Shown: positions 8,698 to 17,965 of the stretch, in pieces
How the letters are laid out: each line of letters starts with the position of its first letter
Numbering within the stretch: the stretch's first letter is position 1
Assembly: GCF_001624705.1 (NCBI RefSeq)
Contig: NZ_JSEO01000004.1
Coordinates: forward strand, 310,001 to 374,000
Reading direction: 5' to 3'
Origin: Marinomonas sp. SBI8L
Lineage (GTDB): Bacteria > Pseudomonadota > Gammaproteobacteria > Pseudomonadales > Marinomonadaceae
Length of the DNA stretch: 64,000 bases
Notes under the pieces: model-generated
The model's database searches: none
Told to the model about the DNA's origin: nothing
The model's input: only the letters and a program-made list of their open reading frames with translations
Translations under genes and position numbers: made by a program

Positions 8698-9810
8698 TTA
8701 TGCCTTTGCAATAATTTGCTCTAATTCTTTCTCTTTCGCGTCAGCTTTAGCTCTTATTTGCTTTTCGAGCTGGTCGACAATCTCATCTGCTTGTAACTGG
8801 TTTGATGGTTTACCATCCTCATACACCATATTGTTTGGTGTTCCACCAGCAAGGCCTAAATCGGCTTCTTTAGCTTCACCAGGGCCATTTACAATGCAAC
8901 CTATCACAGCAACATCTAATGGCACCTTAATATCTTCAAGACGTTCTTCTAACTGGTTCATAGTTTTAATAACATCGAAGTTTTGACGAGAGCAACTCGG
9001 GCAGGCAATGAAATTGATGCCACGATTACGCAGCTTCAAACTACGTAACATATCCCAGCCTACTTTAATTTCCTGCACTGGGTCAGCCGCTAAAGAAACC
9101 CGTAAAGTGTCGCCAATACCGTCCATTAATAACATACCAAGACCGATAGAAGATTTAACCGTACCAGAACGTAAACCACCTGCTTCAGTAATACCTAGAT
9201 GAAGAGGGTTATCTATCTGGCTAGCTATCTTACGGTAAGCCTCAACCGTCATAAAAATATCAGATGCCTTCAAGCTAAGCTTAAATTCCTGAAAATCTAA
9301 TTCATCAAAAAAACTTATCTGACGAAAAGCAGATTCAACCAATGCATCTGGTGTTGGTTCGCCATACTTTTTTTGTATATCTTTTTCTAAAGATCCTGCA
9401 TTAACACCGATTCGAATAGGAATGCCATGATCACGTGCAGAATCGACAACAGAACGAATGCGCTCTTTACTACCAATATTTCCTGGGTTGATTCTCAAAC
9501 AATCAACACCATATTCCGCTACTTTCAAAGCAATTTTGTAATCAAAGTGAATGTCAGCAACTAAAGGTGTTGAGATCTCTTGACGAATTTTTTTGAAGGC
9601 TTCAGCCGCATCCATAGAAGGTATCGAAACACGAACAATATCAGCACCGGCATCTGCAATCGCTCTAATTTGAGCAACGGTTGCATCAACATCACAGGTT
9701 TCAGTATTGGTCATACTCTGTACGCTGATAGGCGCACCACCACCTACAGCAACGTCTCCTACCATAATCTGGCGAGATTGACGTCGTTTTATGGGAGATT
9801 CAAAGTGCAT
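8698..9810 (-). CDS. ispG: 4-hydroxy-3-methylbut-2-enyl diphosphate synthase (IspG/GcpE)
   Basis: 370 residues. It converts MEcPP to HMBPP in the MEP isoprenoid pathway, using a [4Fe-4S] cluster. The cluster ligands are visible in [10 protein letters not shown] (about residue 270) and [16 protein letters not shown] (about 305). The N-terminal TIM-barrel contains [19 protein letters not shown]. The 8-bp gap to rodZ upstream and the short spacing to hisS suggest an operon, as in E. coli (pilW-rodZ-ispG-hisS). Confidence 0.97.
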   Translation of the reverse strand: MHFESPIKRRQSRQIMVGDVAVGGGAPISVQSMTNTETCDVDATVAQIRAIADAGADIVRVSIPSMDAAEAFKKIRQEISTPLVADIHFDYKIALKVAEYGVDCLRINPGNIGSKERIRSVVDSARDHGIPIRIGVNAGSLEKDIQKKYGEPTPDALVESAFRQISFFDELDFQEFKLSLKASDIFMTVEAYRKIASQIDNPLHLGITEAGGLRSGTVKSSIGLGMLLMDGIGDTLRVSLAADPVQEIKVGWDMLRSLKLRNRGINFIACPSCSRQNFDVIKTMNQLEERLEDIKVPLDVAVIGCIVNGPGEAKEADLGLAGGTPNNMVYEDGKPSNQLQADEIVDQLEKQIRAKADAKEKELEQIIAKA

Positions 9811-9818
9811 AGCTTTCT

Positions 9819-10841
9819 CTAGTTAAGCTCGAAGCGAGCTAGGTTTTTTCGGGTAAAAGATGAAAAGTCGAACTCTTCACCTTTATAAATAAGGGAAGAC
9901 ACACCACCTGCAAAACCAAGGACGACTTTATATGGACCTTGTGCAGTTAGTGTTAGATTTGTACCCGCTTTCTTAACGCCTGAATATAAAATACTGCCGT
10001 TACCATCTCTTACTTCAGTCCAACAGTCAGAACTAAAATTAATTACAACATCATCATCGTAAGGTGTAGGTAAACTTGCTTCAATTGCTGCTTTTTCAGC
10101 TAGACTTGGTTCATTAGCAGGTAAGGAAATATTATCAGGATTAACACCAGCATCTTTCAAGATAGCAATGGTTTCAGCAGATAGCCCAGTTACAACATCA
10201 GCATCTTCATTACTTGCTGTATCAGAACGTTCACTTTTCACTACGTCTTCAGCTACTGGAGCAGTTTCTTCTATGACAACCTGTGTTTCGGCTTCAGCAT
10301 CTACAGATACCTGCTCTTCCTCAACAAGAGTTTCAGCATTTTCGTTTTGTGCCACTAGTGTTGGCTCAGAAGGAGTCTCTTCAATTTGGGTTTCTTGCTC
10401 AATAATTTCTTCAGTAGAAATGATAGGAGACTCTTGCATCATGGTCGGCCACCAAAATGCAAGAAAAATTAGCATAGCACCAATCACCACTGATACAAGA
10501 ATGACAATCGGATCGGCCATTTGGGCTTGTTTGCCATTCTTATTAATAGGTTGAACACTAGGTTCGCATTCTTCAAGAGCGCTATCGAAAGCACCAAGTA
10601 ATCGACTTTCTTCCAGCTCTAATAAACGGACATAATTTTTCAAATAACCGCGGGCAAAAGTTGAGCTACGAAAGTAATCAAATTCATTTGCTTCTAAAGC
10701 ACGGACTTGTTCAATTGGAATCTTTAATTGAGTCGCTATCTGACGCTCATCTAGATTTAACTCATTACGCTTACGTTGTAACTCTTTACCTATATTAACA
10801 ATGATCTTATTTTCATTGTTTTCTTGAATTCCAGATTCCAT
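9819..10841 (-). CDS. rodZ: cytoskeleton protein RodZ
   Basis: About 340 residues. A cytoplasmic HTH_25 domain ([20 protein letters not shown]) leads into a membrane helix ([20 protein letters not shown]), a long acidic E/T/A-rich linker and a periplasmic beta domain (DUF4115: [14 protein letters not shown]... [10 protein letters not shown]). RodZ links MreB to the elongasome and controls rod shape. I chose the ATG at 10841 with AAGG 8 nt upstream, rather than a TTG at 10868. The gene overlaps the end of pilW by 29 bp, pointing to translational coupling. Confidence 0.9.
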   Translation of the reverse strand: MESGIQENNENKIIVNIGKELQRKRNELNLDERQIATQLKIPIEQVRALEANEFDYFRSSTFARGYLKNYVRLLELEESRLLGAFDSALEECEPSVQPINKNGKQAQMADPIVILVSVVIGAMLIFLAFWWPTMMQESPIISTEEIIEQETQIEETPSEPTLVAQNENAETLVEEEQVSVDAEAETQVVIEETAPVAEDVVKSERSDTASNEDADVVTGLSAETIAILKDAGVNPDNISLPANEPSLAEKAAIEASLPTPYDDDVVINFSSDCWTEVRDGNGSILYSGVKKAGTNLTLTAQGPYKVVLGFAGGVSSLIYKGEEFDFSSFTRKNLARFELN

Positions 10842-11592
10842 ATTCAATACCTTGAACGACGCAGGCAAAAGGGGGGCGCGAAGATGAGTAATGTGTTGAG
10901 TCTAACTCCGCTGCGTTGAACTGCTGCAATAGACATTCATACTCATTTTTATGCTCGATGTAAGGAGCATTTTTTTGTTTAGCCTGGATTTTGTTGTAAG
11001 ATTGACGCGCCCCACTTAAATCACCCAGTATTAAAGCAAGATTGAGCTCAGTCAGCAAACCTATATAGGGTAAATTGTTGATTTCTTTCGCTCGTTGCAA
11101 GTACATTCTCGCCATATCGACCTTTTTAAAGCCAAGTTCACAACGAGAAAGGTTAATTAGTCCAGAAAATGAGTTTTGAGACGATAACAGAACAACTTTT
11201 TCAAAATAATTACAGGCTTGAACAAAGTGCTCATTCCCAAGTAAAAAGACGCCATAGTTGTTCAACAGAACAATATCATTAGGGAAGCTTTTCACTGCTG
11301 TTTGATAGTGTTTTTCAGCTTTATTAATTTGTTTCGTTTGAGTTAAATAAACACCTTTTAAGCGTAAATAGTCCAACGAATGTTGAGACAAATAACTCTG
11401 CTCGGATGATGTAAAAGAGGATAAAATTGCACCTGCTTGAGGGAAGGAGGCTAATGCTAAATACTTCTGAACAAAGTCTAACTTTGTCGTCACATCAATT
11501 GGAGGGGGATTTGAAGTTGCAATAGGAGTGGACTGATGACTGCAGCCAAACAGCACCAAACTTAATACAAGTAATGGTAAAACACGCATCAT
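10813..11592 (-). CDS. pilW: type IV pilus biogenesis TPR lipoprotein PilW/PilF
   Basis: About 259 residues. Lipoprotein signal MMRVLPLLVLSLVLFGC-S, then tandem TPRs (HYQTAVKSFPNDIVLLNNYG, NYFEKVVLLSSQNSFSGLIN). PilW/PilF is the pilotin that helps the PilQ secretin reach the outer membrane. Several in-frame ATGs exist between 11589 and 11607; I chose 11592, which has AAGGA upstream, but the choice is not firm. The order rlmN-pilW-rodZ-ispG matches other gammaproteobacteria. Confidence 0.85.
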   Translation of the reverse strand: MMRVLPLLVLSLVLFGCSHQSTPIATSNPPPIDVTTKLDFVQKYLALASFPQAGAILSSFTSSEQSYLSQHSLDYLRLKGVYLTQTKQINKAEKHYQTAVKSFPNDIVLLNNYGVFLLGNEHFVQACNYFEKVVLLSSQNSFSGLINLSRCELGFKKVDMARMYLQRAKEINNLPYIGLLTELNLALILGDLSGARQSYNKIQAKQKNAPYIEHKNEYECLLQQFNAAELDSTHYSSSRPPFACVVQGIEYGIWNSRKQ

Positions 11593-11669
11593 TGACATCC
11601 TTGTCATTCGAATACGATAAATAGTGGTGGCTAGTCTAACTCATCTAAAATTAGCAATAAGTGATCTAA

Positions 11670-12791
11670 CTAGTCTTGCACTTCCTTTAGCTCAATATAT
11701 TTTTGGCTACGGCGAGTCTTATCATGAAAATCACCAACAAGTTGGCCACAAGCAGCATCAATATCATCACCGCGTGTCGTTCTCACAGTCACGGTATAAC
11801 CATCATCTGCTAGAATTTTTTGGAAACGACGTACCTGATTATTTGAAGGCTTATCATAACCAGAATTAGGGAATGGATTAAATGGAATCAGGTTAACCTT
11901 ACATTCCAAGGTTTTTAATAGCTTAGAAAGCGCTCTAGCTTGATCTTCACTATCATTCACACCTGCCATCATGGTGTATTCAATCGTGATATGACGCTTA
12001 TCAGGTAAGCTGGTCAAATAATGCTGACAAGCACCTAATAGCTCATTAATTGGATACTTTTTATTGATAGGCACTAAAACATCACGCAGCTCATTTGTTG
12101 GAGCATGCAGAGAAATAGCTAAAGATACATCGGTTCTTTCAGCTAGCTCATAAATTTTTGGTACAACACCAGATGTACTCAATGTGACACGACGTTTAGA
12201 CATGCCATAGGCATTATCGTCCATCATTAACGTCATAGCATCAACAACGGGTTCAAAGTTCATCAAGGGCTCGCCCATGCCCATCATAACAACGTTTGTT
12301 ACACGACGAGGGCCATTTGGATCAAAAGGACCAAACGACTTGATAGCAACCCATACCTGTCCAATCACTTCTGCTGGAGTTAGGTTACGATTAAACCCCT
12401 GCTTACCTGTTGAGCAAAAACTGCAATCAAGGGAGCAACCCACCTGAGAAGAGACACATAATGTCGCTCTATCACCATCAGGAATAAGCACGGTTTCAAC
12501 ACAGTTGTTACCACCACCTTCGGTACGAATAATCCATTTACGTGTGCCGTCGTTTGAGATATTTTGAGAAACGACTTCAGGGGCGCGAATTTCACTAATA
12601 TCTTTAAGCTTGTGACGCAAAGCCTTACTAACATCTGTCATCTGATCAAAATCGTCAGCACCCTTTTGATGAATCCATTTAAGCACTTGAGTAGCACGAA
12701 ATTTCTTTTCGCCAATAGACTCAAAAAATTCAATCATTTTTTTAGGTGGTAAACCCAGTAGGTTCACCTTTTTAACATCAGTCATAGTCAT
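11670..12791 (-). CDS. rlmN: 23S rRNA (adenine2503-C2)-methyltransferase RlmN
   Basis: About 373 residues. Radical SAM enzyme with the CxxxCxxC cluster motif in [19 protein letters not shown], preceded by LCVSSQVGC. It methylates A2503 of 23S rRNA and A37 of some tRNAs. [14 protein letters not shown] and [20 protein letters not shown] are family signatures; the catalytic cysteine near the C-terminus is in AACGQL. Starts at 12803 (TTG), 12791 or 12785 are all possible. The gene follows ndk after two terminator-like hairpins. Confidence 0.95.
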   Translation of the reverse strand: MTMTDVKKVNLLGLPPKKMIEFFESIGEKKFRATQVLKWIHQKGADDFDQMTDVSKALRHKLKDISEIRAPEVVSQNISNDGTRKWIIRTEGGGNNCVETVLIPDGDRATLCVSSQVGCSLDCSFCSTGKQGFNRNLTPAEVIGQVWVAIKSFGPFDPNGPRRVTNVVMMGMGEPLMNFEPVVDAMTLMMDDNAYGMSKRRVTLSTSGVVPKIYELAERTDVSLAISLHAPTNELRDVLVPINKKYPINELLGACQHYLTSLPDKRHITIEYTMMAGVNDSEDQARALSKLLKTLECKVNLIPFNPFPNSGYDKPSNNQVRRFQKILADDGYTVTVRTTRGDDIDAACGQLVGDFHDKTRRSQKYIELKEVQD

Positions 12792-12838
12792 GTCACTTGC
12801 CAAAATTCAGCATTAGGTATTAATAGTTTAAAACAAAA

Positions 12839-12872
12839 AAGCTTCTGAAAAAGACATCCTTTTCAGAAGCTT
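12839..12872 (-). terminator. second terminator after ndk
   Basis: Perfect 13-bp stem (AAGCTTCTGAAAA / TTTTCAGAAGCTT) with an 8-nt loop, followed on the minus strand by six U residues. It stands just before rlmN and, with the hairpin at 12876, forms a tandem terminator. Confidence 0.8.
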
Positions 12873-12875
12873 CTA

Positions 12876-12905
12876 AAAAGAAACAGGCTAAAGCCTGTTT
12901 CTTTT
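12876..12905 (-). terminator. first terminator after ndk
   Basis: Stem AAAAGAAACAGGC / GCCTGTTTCTTTT with a TAAA loop, ending in U5 on the minus strand. It lies 70 bp past the ndk stop codon. Confidence 0.8.
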
Positions 12906-12975
12906 AGGAGATTCTTTACTTATCAAACAGATACAAAGTAAAAATTTAATAAGTTAAATCGCTGCAAAAAAGCAA

Positions 12976-13383
12976 TTATTTTCCGAAGAAATAACCGATT
13001 TCGCGAGCAGCAGACTCTAGAGAGTCAGAACCGTGTACAGCGTTAGCATCGATAGACGCAGCATAGTCAGCGCGTAATGTGCCAGCAGCAGCTTCAGCAG
13101 GGTTAGTAGCACCCATCAGTTCACGGTGACGAAGTACAGCGCCTTCACCTTCAAGAACAGAGATCATTACAGGACCAGAAGTCATGAAACCAACTAGGTC
13201 TTTGTAGAAAGGACGTTCTTTATGCTCAGCATAAAAACCACCAGCCAATTCGTCATCTAGTTGAACCATTTTAGCTTCAACAACTTTAAGACCAGAACGT
13301 TCGAAGCGAGAGTAAATTTCACCAACAACGTTTTTAGCAACAGCATCAGGCTTGATGATAGATAGAGTGCGTTCTACAGCCAT
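12976..13383 (-). CDS. ndk: nucleoside diphosphate kinase
   Basis: 135 residues ([20 protein letters not shown]), a short form typical of marine gammaproteobacteria. It balances NTP pools through a phosphohistidine; the catalytic His is in NAVHGSDS. An upstream TTG would add four residues, but its bases form the GGAG ribosome binding site of the ATG at 13383, so I chose the ATG. Strong codon bias suggests high expression. Confidence 0.96.
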   Translation of the reverse strand: MAVERTLSIIKPDAVAKNVVGEIYSRFERSGLKVVEAKMVQLDDELAGGFYAEHKERPFYKDLVGFMTSGPVMISVLEGEGAVLRHRELMGATNPAEAAAGTLRADYAASIDANAVHGSDSLESAAREIGYFFGK

Positions 13384-13683
13384 TTTAAACTCCAAAAAAT
13401 TTAATTAATTGATAGGTAATTCCTACGAATTTAGTACCTATCAGTTTCCAAAAAATGATAAGCGCGCAGATTATACGCATCTATTTATTAAAATTGTATG
13501 CAAATAATGCTTTTTTTAACAAAAGCGACAATTAATAGTGATTTTTATAAATTCCTTTAGTTTCCAGCATCAAATTTTAAGCTTGAAACATAGTTTTTTT
13601 AGGCAAACCCAAGGCAACTCATATCAAGAGACCTATACTGAAATATGGCACATCCATAAATAACAAAAGCAGAGGCTAAGACG

Positions 13684-13947
13684 GTGAGGTTAGATAACAG
13701 TATCCATAATTACTATGAGCATCTCGTACTTGATTATATCAATACACACTTTGCAGAAGACCACTCCGACAATTTTATTGCCGACCTGATTTGCCTTACT
13801 TTAAATCATCTTCCACCAAGATATATAAGGCACGAAGTTGATATGGCCTTCTACTTACCTCAAAGTGAAAGAATGGCAATGGAATTCCAAGTCGAAAAAG
13901 CACTCAAAAAGTCTCTTACATTCCTTGAGGGTAAATATGAGATTTAA
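13684..13947 (+). CDS. ComFB-like protein
   Basis: 87 residues beginning at a GTG, with AGAGG about 10 nt upstream. LNHLPPRYIRHEVDMAFYL matches the central motif (LNxLPPRYV) of the late competence protein ComFB family, including the following helix with LPQSERMAMEFQVEKALKK. ComFB homologues in cyanobacteria bind cyclic di-AMP; in proteobacteria the role is unclear. It stands alone between ndk (divergent) and an MFS gene. Family placement is from motif memory. Confidence 0.75.
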   Translation: MRLDNSIHNYYEHLVLDYINTHFAEDHSDNFIADLICLTLNHLPPRYIRHEVDMAFYLPQSERMAMEFQVEKALKKSLTFLEGKYEI

Positions 13948-14101
13948 CCGTCTTTATACAAGACAGGGGCTCAAATACTGAGTCTATGAAGAGCAAAATA
14001 TTAAACTCAATACATATAAAAAAATCTTAGCTATCCTGAACACTCATTAAAACTTACAGTCGTACCCTTTCATTAGACTATTTGGACAGGACGACCAACT
14101 A

Positions 14102-15373
14102 ATGCCCGCAAGCAGTAACCCCAGTAGATGGCCAAACGATAGAATTCTCTCGAACATTAACTTTATTCTCAGTGCAAAATTCCTCTCTGATTTTGCGGCT
14201 TTCATGAATATGGTTGCCCTCAGCTCATATATTTATTACTTATCAGAAAGCCCCATTATGGTAGGCGTATTCTTAGCCTGTCGCGTCATTGGCGGTATGC
14301 TTGCTAGCCTAGTTTCTAACCGCCTTTTTCGCCTTTACCCAGGCAAAGTATCCCTTGTATGCCTAGACATCATTCGTGCGACTTGTTTATCTCTTCTTTT
14401 AATCACACATATGGATAATCATTTAACTATCATTCCTTTTATTGGTTTCATTCTTGGCATGAGTAACAGCCTATTTAGCATAGGACTTAATAGCCAACTA
14501 GCCTCCTTTGTTGGTACCCAAAATCTAGGAAATACAAACTCATGGATAACGACACTCTCCTCCATTGGTATGGTCCTAGGAGCACTTAGCTCAGGCATCA
14601 TAATAGGCGTATTCAGTTATGAGTCCGTCATTCTTTTGAATATTTTAGGTTACCTAGGTGCTGCGGCCTGTATTGCTTTAGTTATTCATTTATACCCAGA
14701 AGAAATTAAACAAGGCGAATCACAGCAATCGCTTAAAGAAGATATTAGGGTATTAAAACAAACTCTATCAAAGTCCCCTATCATATCTGCCATGCTCCTA
14801 ATAACTCTTGCAGATACTCTAGGCAGCGCATCTCACAATGTTGGCTTCCCTATTATTGCTAAATATTTTGACCAAAACTCAGCACCTCAAATAATGGGAT
14901 ACATCATAGCGATATGGGCCATAGGCAAATTAAGTGGTGCTTTATTAAGTAAATACATACGATTAATCCCCAAACAACAGGCTAGCGAAGATGATAAAAG
15001 GCGCATGGAGAAAAGTTTTTTCATCGCAATCCTCTTAATGTCATCAGGCTTTGTTTTGGCTTTTAACCAAGACTCCTTAATACCAAGCCTGATCTGTTTT
15101 TTTATTGCTGGAGCCGGTGATGGTATTTCAGAAGTATGCTTTATCACCCGAGCCCAAAATACGGAAAACAAAATCAGATTAGCGCTTTTTAGTTCAATAT
15201 CCTTTATGCAAAACACAGGATTTGGGGTTGGTATGCTAATTAGCGCCTTTGCCTTCGAATATCTAGCACATGGTTATGTAGTAGGCCTATTCCATGGCCT
15301 TCCCATTATCATTGTCGTTATTTTATTTTTCAGAATGAGACAAAAGCCATTGTCGAACACCTCCTCTATTTAA
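14102..15373 (+). CDS. MFS transporter
   Basis: 423 residues, with about 12 hydrophobic helices, a central cytoplasmic loop (YPEEIKQGESQQSLKEDIRV) and the layout of an MFS_3/enterobactin-exporter-like permease (LSDFAAFMNMVALSSYIYYL, ACRVIGGMLASLVSNRLFRL). It is likely a drug or small-molecule exporter of the inner membrane. The substrate cannot be told from sequence. It has a monocistronic layout and is convergent with the periplasmic binding-like gene. Confidence 0.8.
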   Translation: MPASSNPSRWPNDRILSNINFILSAKFLSDFAAFMNMVALSSYIYYLSESPIMVGVFLACRVIGGMLASLVSNRLFRLYPGKVSLVCLDIIRATCLSLLLITHMDNHLTIIPFIGFILGMSNSLFSIGLNSQLASFVGTQNLGNTNSWITTLSSIGMVLGALSSGIIIGVFSYESVILLNILGYLGAAACIALVIHLYPEEIKQGESQQSLKEDIRVLKQTLSKSPIISAMLLITLADTLGSASHNVGFPIIAKYFDQNSAPQIMGYIIAIWAIGKLSGALLSKYIRLIPKQQASEDDKRRMEKSFFIAILLMSSGFVLAFNQDSLIPSLICFFIAGAGDGISEVCFITRAQNTENKIRLALFSSISFMQNTGFGVGMLISAFAFEYLAHGYVVGLFHGLPIIIVVILFFRMRQKPLSNTSSI

Positions 15374-15431
15374 CCCTAAACAACTAATGGAACTATCGTA
15401 TTTGGATATCAGGTAACAAGACTAAAGTAAG

Positions 15432-16298
15432 CTAGTTACCTTGGTACCAAAGCGACTCGTCATTAATTGGAGTCTTTTCGGGTAAAAAAGGATTAGCTAA
15501 TTTAAAAATGCGACGCTTTTCTATCTCAGCTAAATTAAAGATTTCTTTATTGGCTGGATGATTACGGAAAATAATATCGAAGGAACCATCTTCTATTGCT
15601 CTTCTCAAGCCAAGTTCAATTCGCTCGGCGAGCGCTTGGTTATCCTTGTTAACAAAAAAATAGATAGGGGCTGGATATTGCAGAATCAATGTCTTTTCCA
15701 CTTCCAGGCCTTTATCCGCATGTGCACTCACTTCCGCCCAAGGTTCATTTACACCACGGGGAAAATAATCAAACCTTTCTCTTTCTAGCATGCTAAATAA
15801 AATTGAATAGCCACTTGCTTCCACTACCGTCAGCCCATTCGCTTTTAAGATACTGGTATCAGGCCAATCAGCTCCTTGTCCTGCTGATAGAGCTTTAAGC
15901 TGAGATAGACTTTCAACTGCCGAAAAACTTGGCTGTGTGCCTTTTCTAATAATGAAAACACGATACCCAAGCAACCCCTTCAATAAAGGGATTCTAATTG
16001 GCTCAAGCAATTCCTCTCTTTCAATTGATGTCATAGTCCAAACCACATCAATATTATTTTTATTCTCAAGGTTTTTCAGAGCCCGTAATTGATTCATCTC
16101 TATATCAGCCTTATTCAACTCAAAGCGACCATAACGCTCCTCTGTTTTAGACAGAGCAAGTTTAAGAACATCAATAAAGTAGGCATTACGAACATCATTC
16201 TCATCATGAGGACGAATATGGGTAAGAGACAAAACCTCAGCATGTAAAAAGGGGCAAATCAGTAAGCAGAAACTGAGTATTAGTTTTATTTTTTGCAT
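15432..16298 (-). CDS. periplasmic substrate-binding-like protein
   Basis: 288 residues with a signal peptide (MQKIKLILSFCLLICPFLHA). The body resembles the SBP_bac_3 fold: LGLRRAIEDGSFDIIFRNHP near the C-terminus is typical of amino-acid-type binding domains. No ABC transporter subunits are next to it. The adjacent upstream gene is a diguanylate cyclase, so it may serve as a periplasmic sensor partner, as in other orphan binding proteins; this is inference. Family level is likely, ligand unknown. Confidence 0.7.
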   Translation of the reverse strand: MQKIKLILSFCLLICPFLHAEVLSLTHIRPHDENDVRNAYFIDVLKLALSKTEERYGRFELNKADIEMNQLRALKNLENKNNIDVVWTMTSIEREELLEPIRIPLLKGLLGYRVFIIRKGTQPSFSAVESLSQLKALSAGQGADWPDTSILKANGLTVVEASGYSILFSMLERERFDYFPRGVNEPWAEVSAHADKGLEVEKTLILQYPAPIYFFVNKDNQALAERIELGLRRAIEDGSFDIIFRNHPANKEIFNLAEIEKRRIFKLANPFLPEKTPINDESLWYQGN

Positions 16299-16362
16299 GC
16301 TGTCATCAACCCTAAAAGCTCAAAATCTATTGCGATTAAAACTAACGTTTAAGCACTTGACC

Positions 16363-17649
16363 TTATATAGCGACTTGATTTCGACCATTTCGTTTCGCTC
16401 GATAAAGTGCTTCATCAGCTTTAATCATAGCAGTACCCACCCCTTCTGGGTGCAACTCACAACTTGCGACACCAATACTGGCTGTTAAGCTCAAATCTTT
16501 TTTTTCAGGGATCACCAAAGAGGTTATTTTTAAACGTAATTTTTCAGCCACTAACTTAGCTTTATGTAAGCTAGTACAGGGTAATAAGACGGCAAATTCC
16601 TCTCCACCCATTCTTGCCACTAGGTCATTTGATCTAACATTTTTAGTTAATTCACAGGCAATTTCTTTTAATACGGTGTCGCCAACATGATGCCCAAAGC
16701 TATCATTTACTTGTTTAAAATAATCAAGGTCAATAATCATCACCGACATGCTTGAGCCACTCTGAATCGCACTAACTTGCTTGGTATAAGCTTCAGACAT
16801 AAAGTGTCTCCGGTTTGCAATTCCCGTTAATTCATCTGTCGAGGCTTGCGCTTTAAACTCTTTTCTTTGTTCTACTATCTGAGTTATTTCTGTTGAAAAG
16901 CCAACAAAAGAAACGAGTTTTCCCTTTTCATTTTTAACCGGAATTTTAGTAGACCAATAATATTTGTCAGTACCAAGTTCATTCGAGAAGACTTCTTCTC
17001 CTTCTACTTTTTCTTCTGATGCTAGTATTTTGTGATCCAAAATATCAAAGTTATCAGCCAACTCAGGTGGAAGAAGTTGTTTCGTTGTTTTTCCTTTAAC
17101 CTCACAGGCTTTCACTCCAAACAAATCAGCCGTTTTATCATTAATAAATAAGAACTTCCCTTCCCTATCTTTCATATAAATATAAGCATCGACATGGTTA
17201 ATAATGGTCTTTAATTGTTGCTCATTATCTTTAAGGTTAATCTGCATTTGTTTTTGCTCGGTAATATCTGTAGAGATACCGTTTAAACCAATCACCTTAT
17301 TGTTTTCATCAAACAGAGGTTTTTTTATCGTCCAGTAGTAGCGCACCTCACCCGTTTCCATAATGACATTACGCTCTTCCTTCTCTATGGTGACGCCATT
17401 CACCATCACATAGGTATCGTTAACTGTGATCTCATCTGAATCATCTAAAGAAAAAAACGCACTATCATCTTGACCAATAATTTCCTCTAAAGAAGAGTCA
17501 AAGAGTTCTCGTACCATTTTATTTGCATAGGTGTAGCGACCTTCACGGTCCTTCATAAAAATATAGGCACTCACATTGTCTAATGCGGTTTGATGTATCG
17601 AGAGCTCATGTGAAATTTGTTTGATTTTTTGCTTTAAAGTGTCAGTCAT
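16363..17649 (-). CDS. PAS-PAS-GGDEF diguanylate cyclase
   Basis: 428 residues from the ATG at 17649. Two PAS domains (about 15-135, with YIFMKDREGRYTYANKMVRE, and about 140-255, with YIYMKDREGKFLFINDKTAD) precede a GGDEF domain starting STDELTGIANRRHFM. The active-site loop is MGGEEFAVL, and an intact inhibitory site RSND lies five residues before it, so the enzyme should make c-di-GMP and be product-inhibited. No membrane segment is present with this start. Upstream codons in the same frame encode a hydrophobic stretch, so a longer, membrane-linked form cannot be excluded. Confidence 0.88.
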   Translation of the reverse strand: MTDTLKQKIKQISHELSIHQTALDNVSAYIFMKDREGRYTYANKMVRELFDSSLEEIIGQDDSAFFSLDDSDEITVNDTYVMVNGVTIEKEERNVIMETGEVRYYWTIKKPLFDENNKVIGLNGISTDITEQKQMQINLKDNEQQLKTIINHVDAYIYMKDREGKFLFINDKTADLFGVKACEVKGKTTKQLLPPELADNFDILDHKILASEEKVEGEEVFSNELGTDKYYWSTKIPVKNEKGKLVSFVGFSTEITQIVEQRKEFKAQASTDELTGIANRRHFMSEAYTKQVSAIQSGSSMSVMIIDLDYFKQVNDSFGHHVGDTVLKEIACELTKNVRSNDLVARMGGEEFAVLLPCTSLHKAKLVAEKLRLKITSLVIPEKKDLSLTASIGVASCELHPEGVGTAMIKADEALYRAKRNGRNQVAI

Positions 17650-17882
17650 TAACGCTCCAAACAAGCATACAAAGAAGGTGCAAACCCAACTCATATAGCA
17701 TTAAAAAAACGAGATGATGTGCACACCAATATCAAAGACATGATTTATAGCTTAGTTGAGAACAAGGCAAATTTTTGTCACAAAGTGAAGAGAGTTGAAA
17801 GTTGAGGTAAAAACAAAACTTTTTAGAGGTGATAAGTAAAGAAGCTGTAACTAAACACGCCTCTTTGTACTAGGCTTCTTCA

Positions 17883-17910
17883 ACAAGGGCCCTATAACAA
17901 GGGCCCTATA
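17883..17910. repeat. tandem 14-bp repeat with GGGCCC palindromes
   Basis: Two perfect adjacent copies of ACAAGGGCCCTATA just downstream of the RND permease gene. Each contains the palindrome GGGCCC. The role is unknown; it may be a short tandem duplication. Confidence 0.6.
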
Positions 17911-17965
17911 TTAATTAGCTCTTAAGATTAGAGCGACACTCCATTCATACCCATTAGTCACCTAA

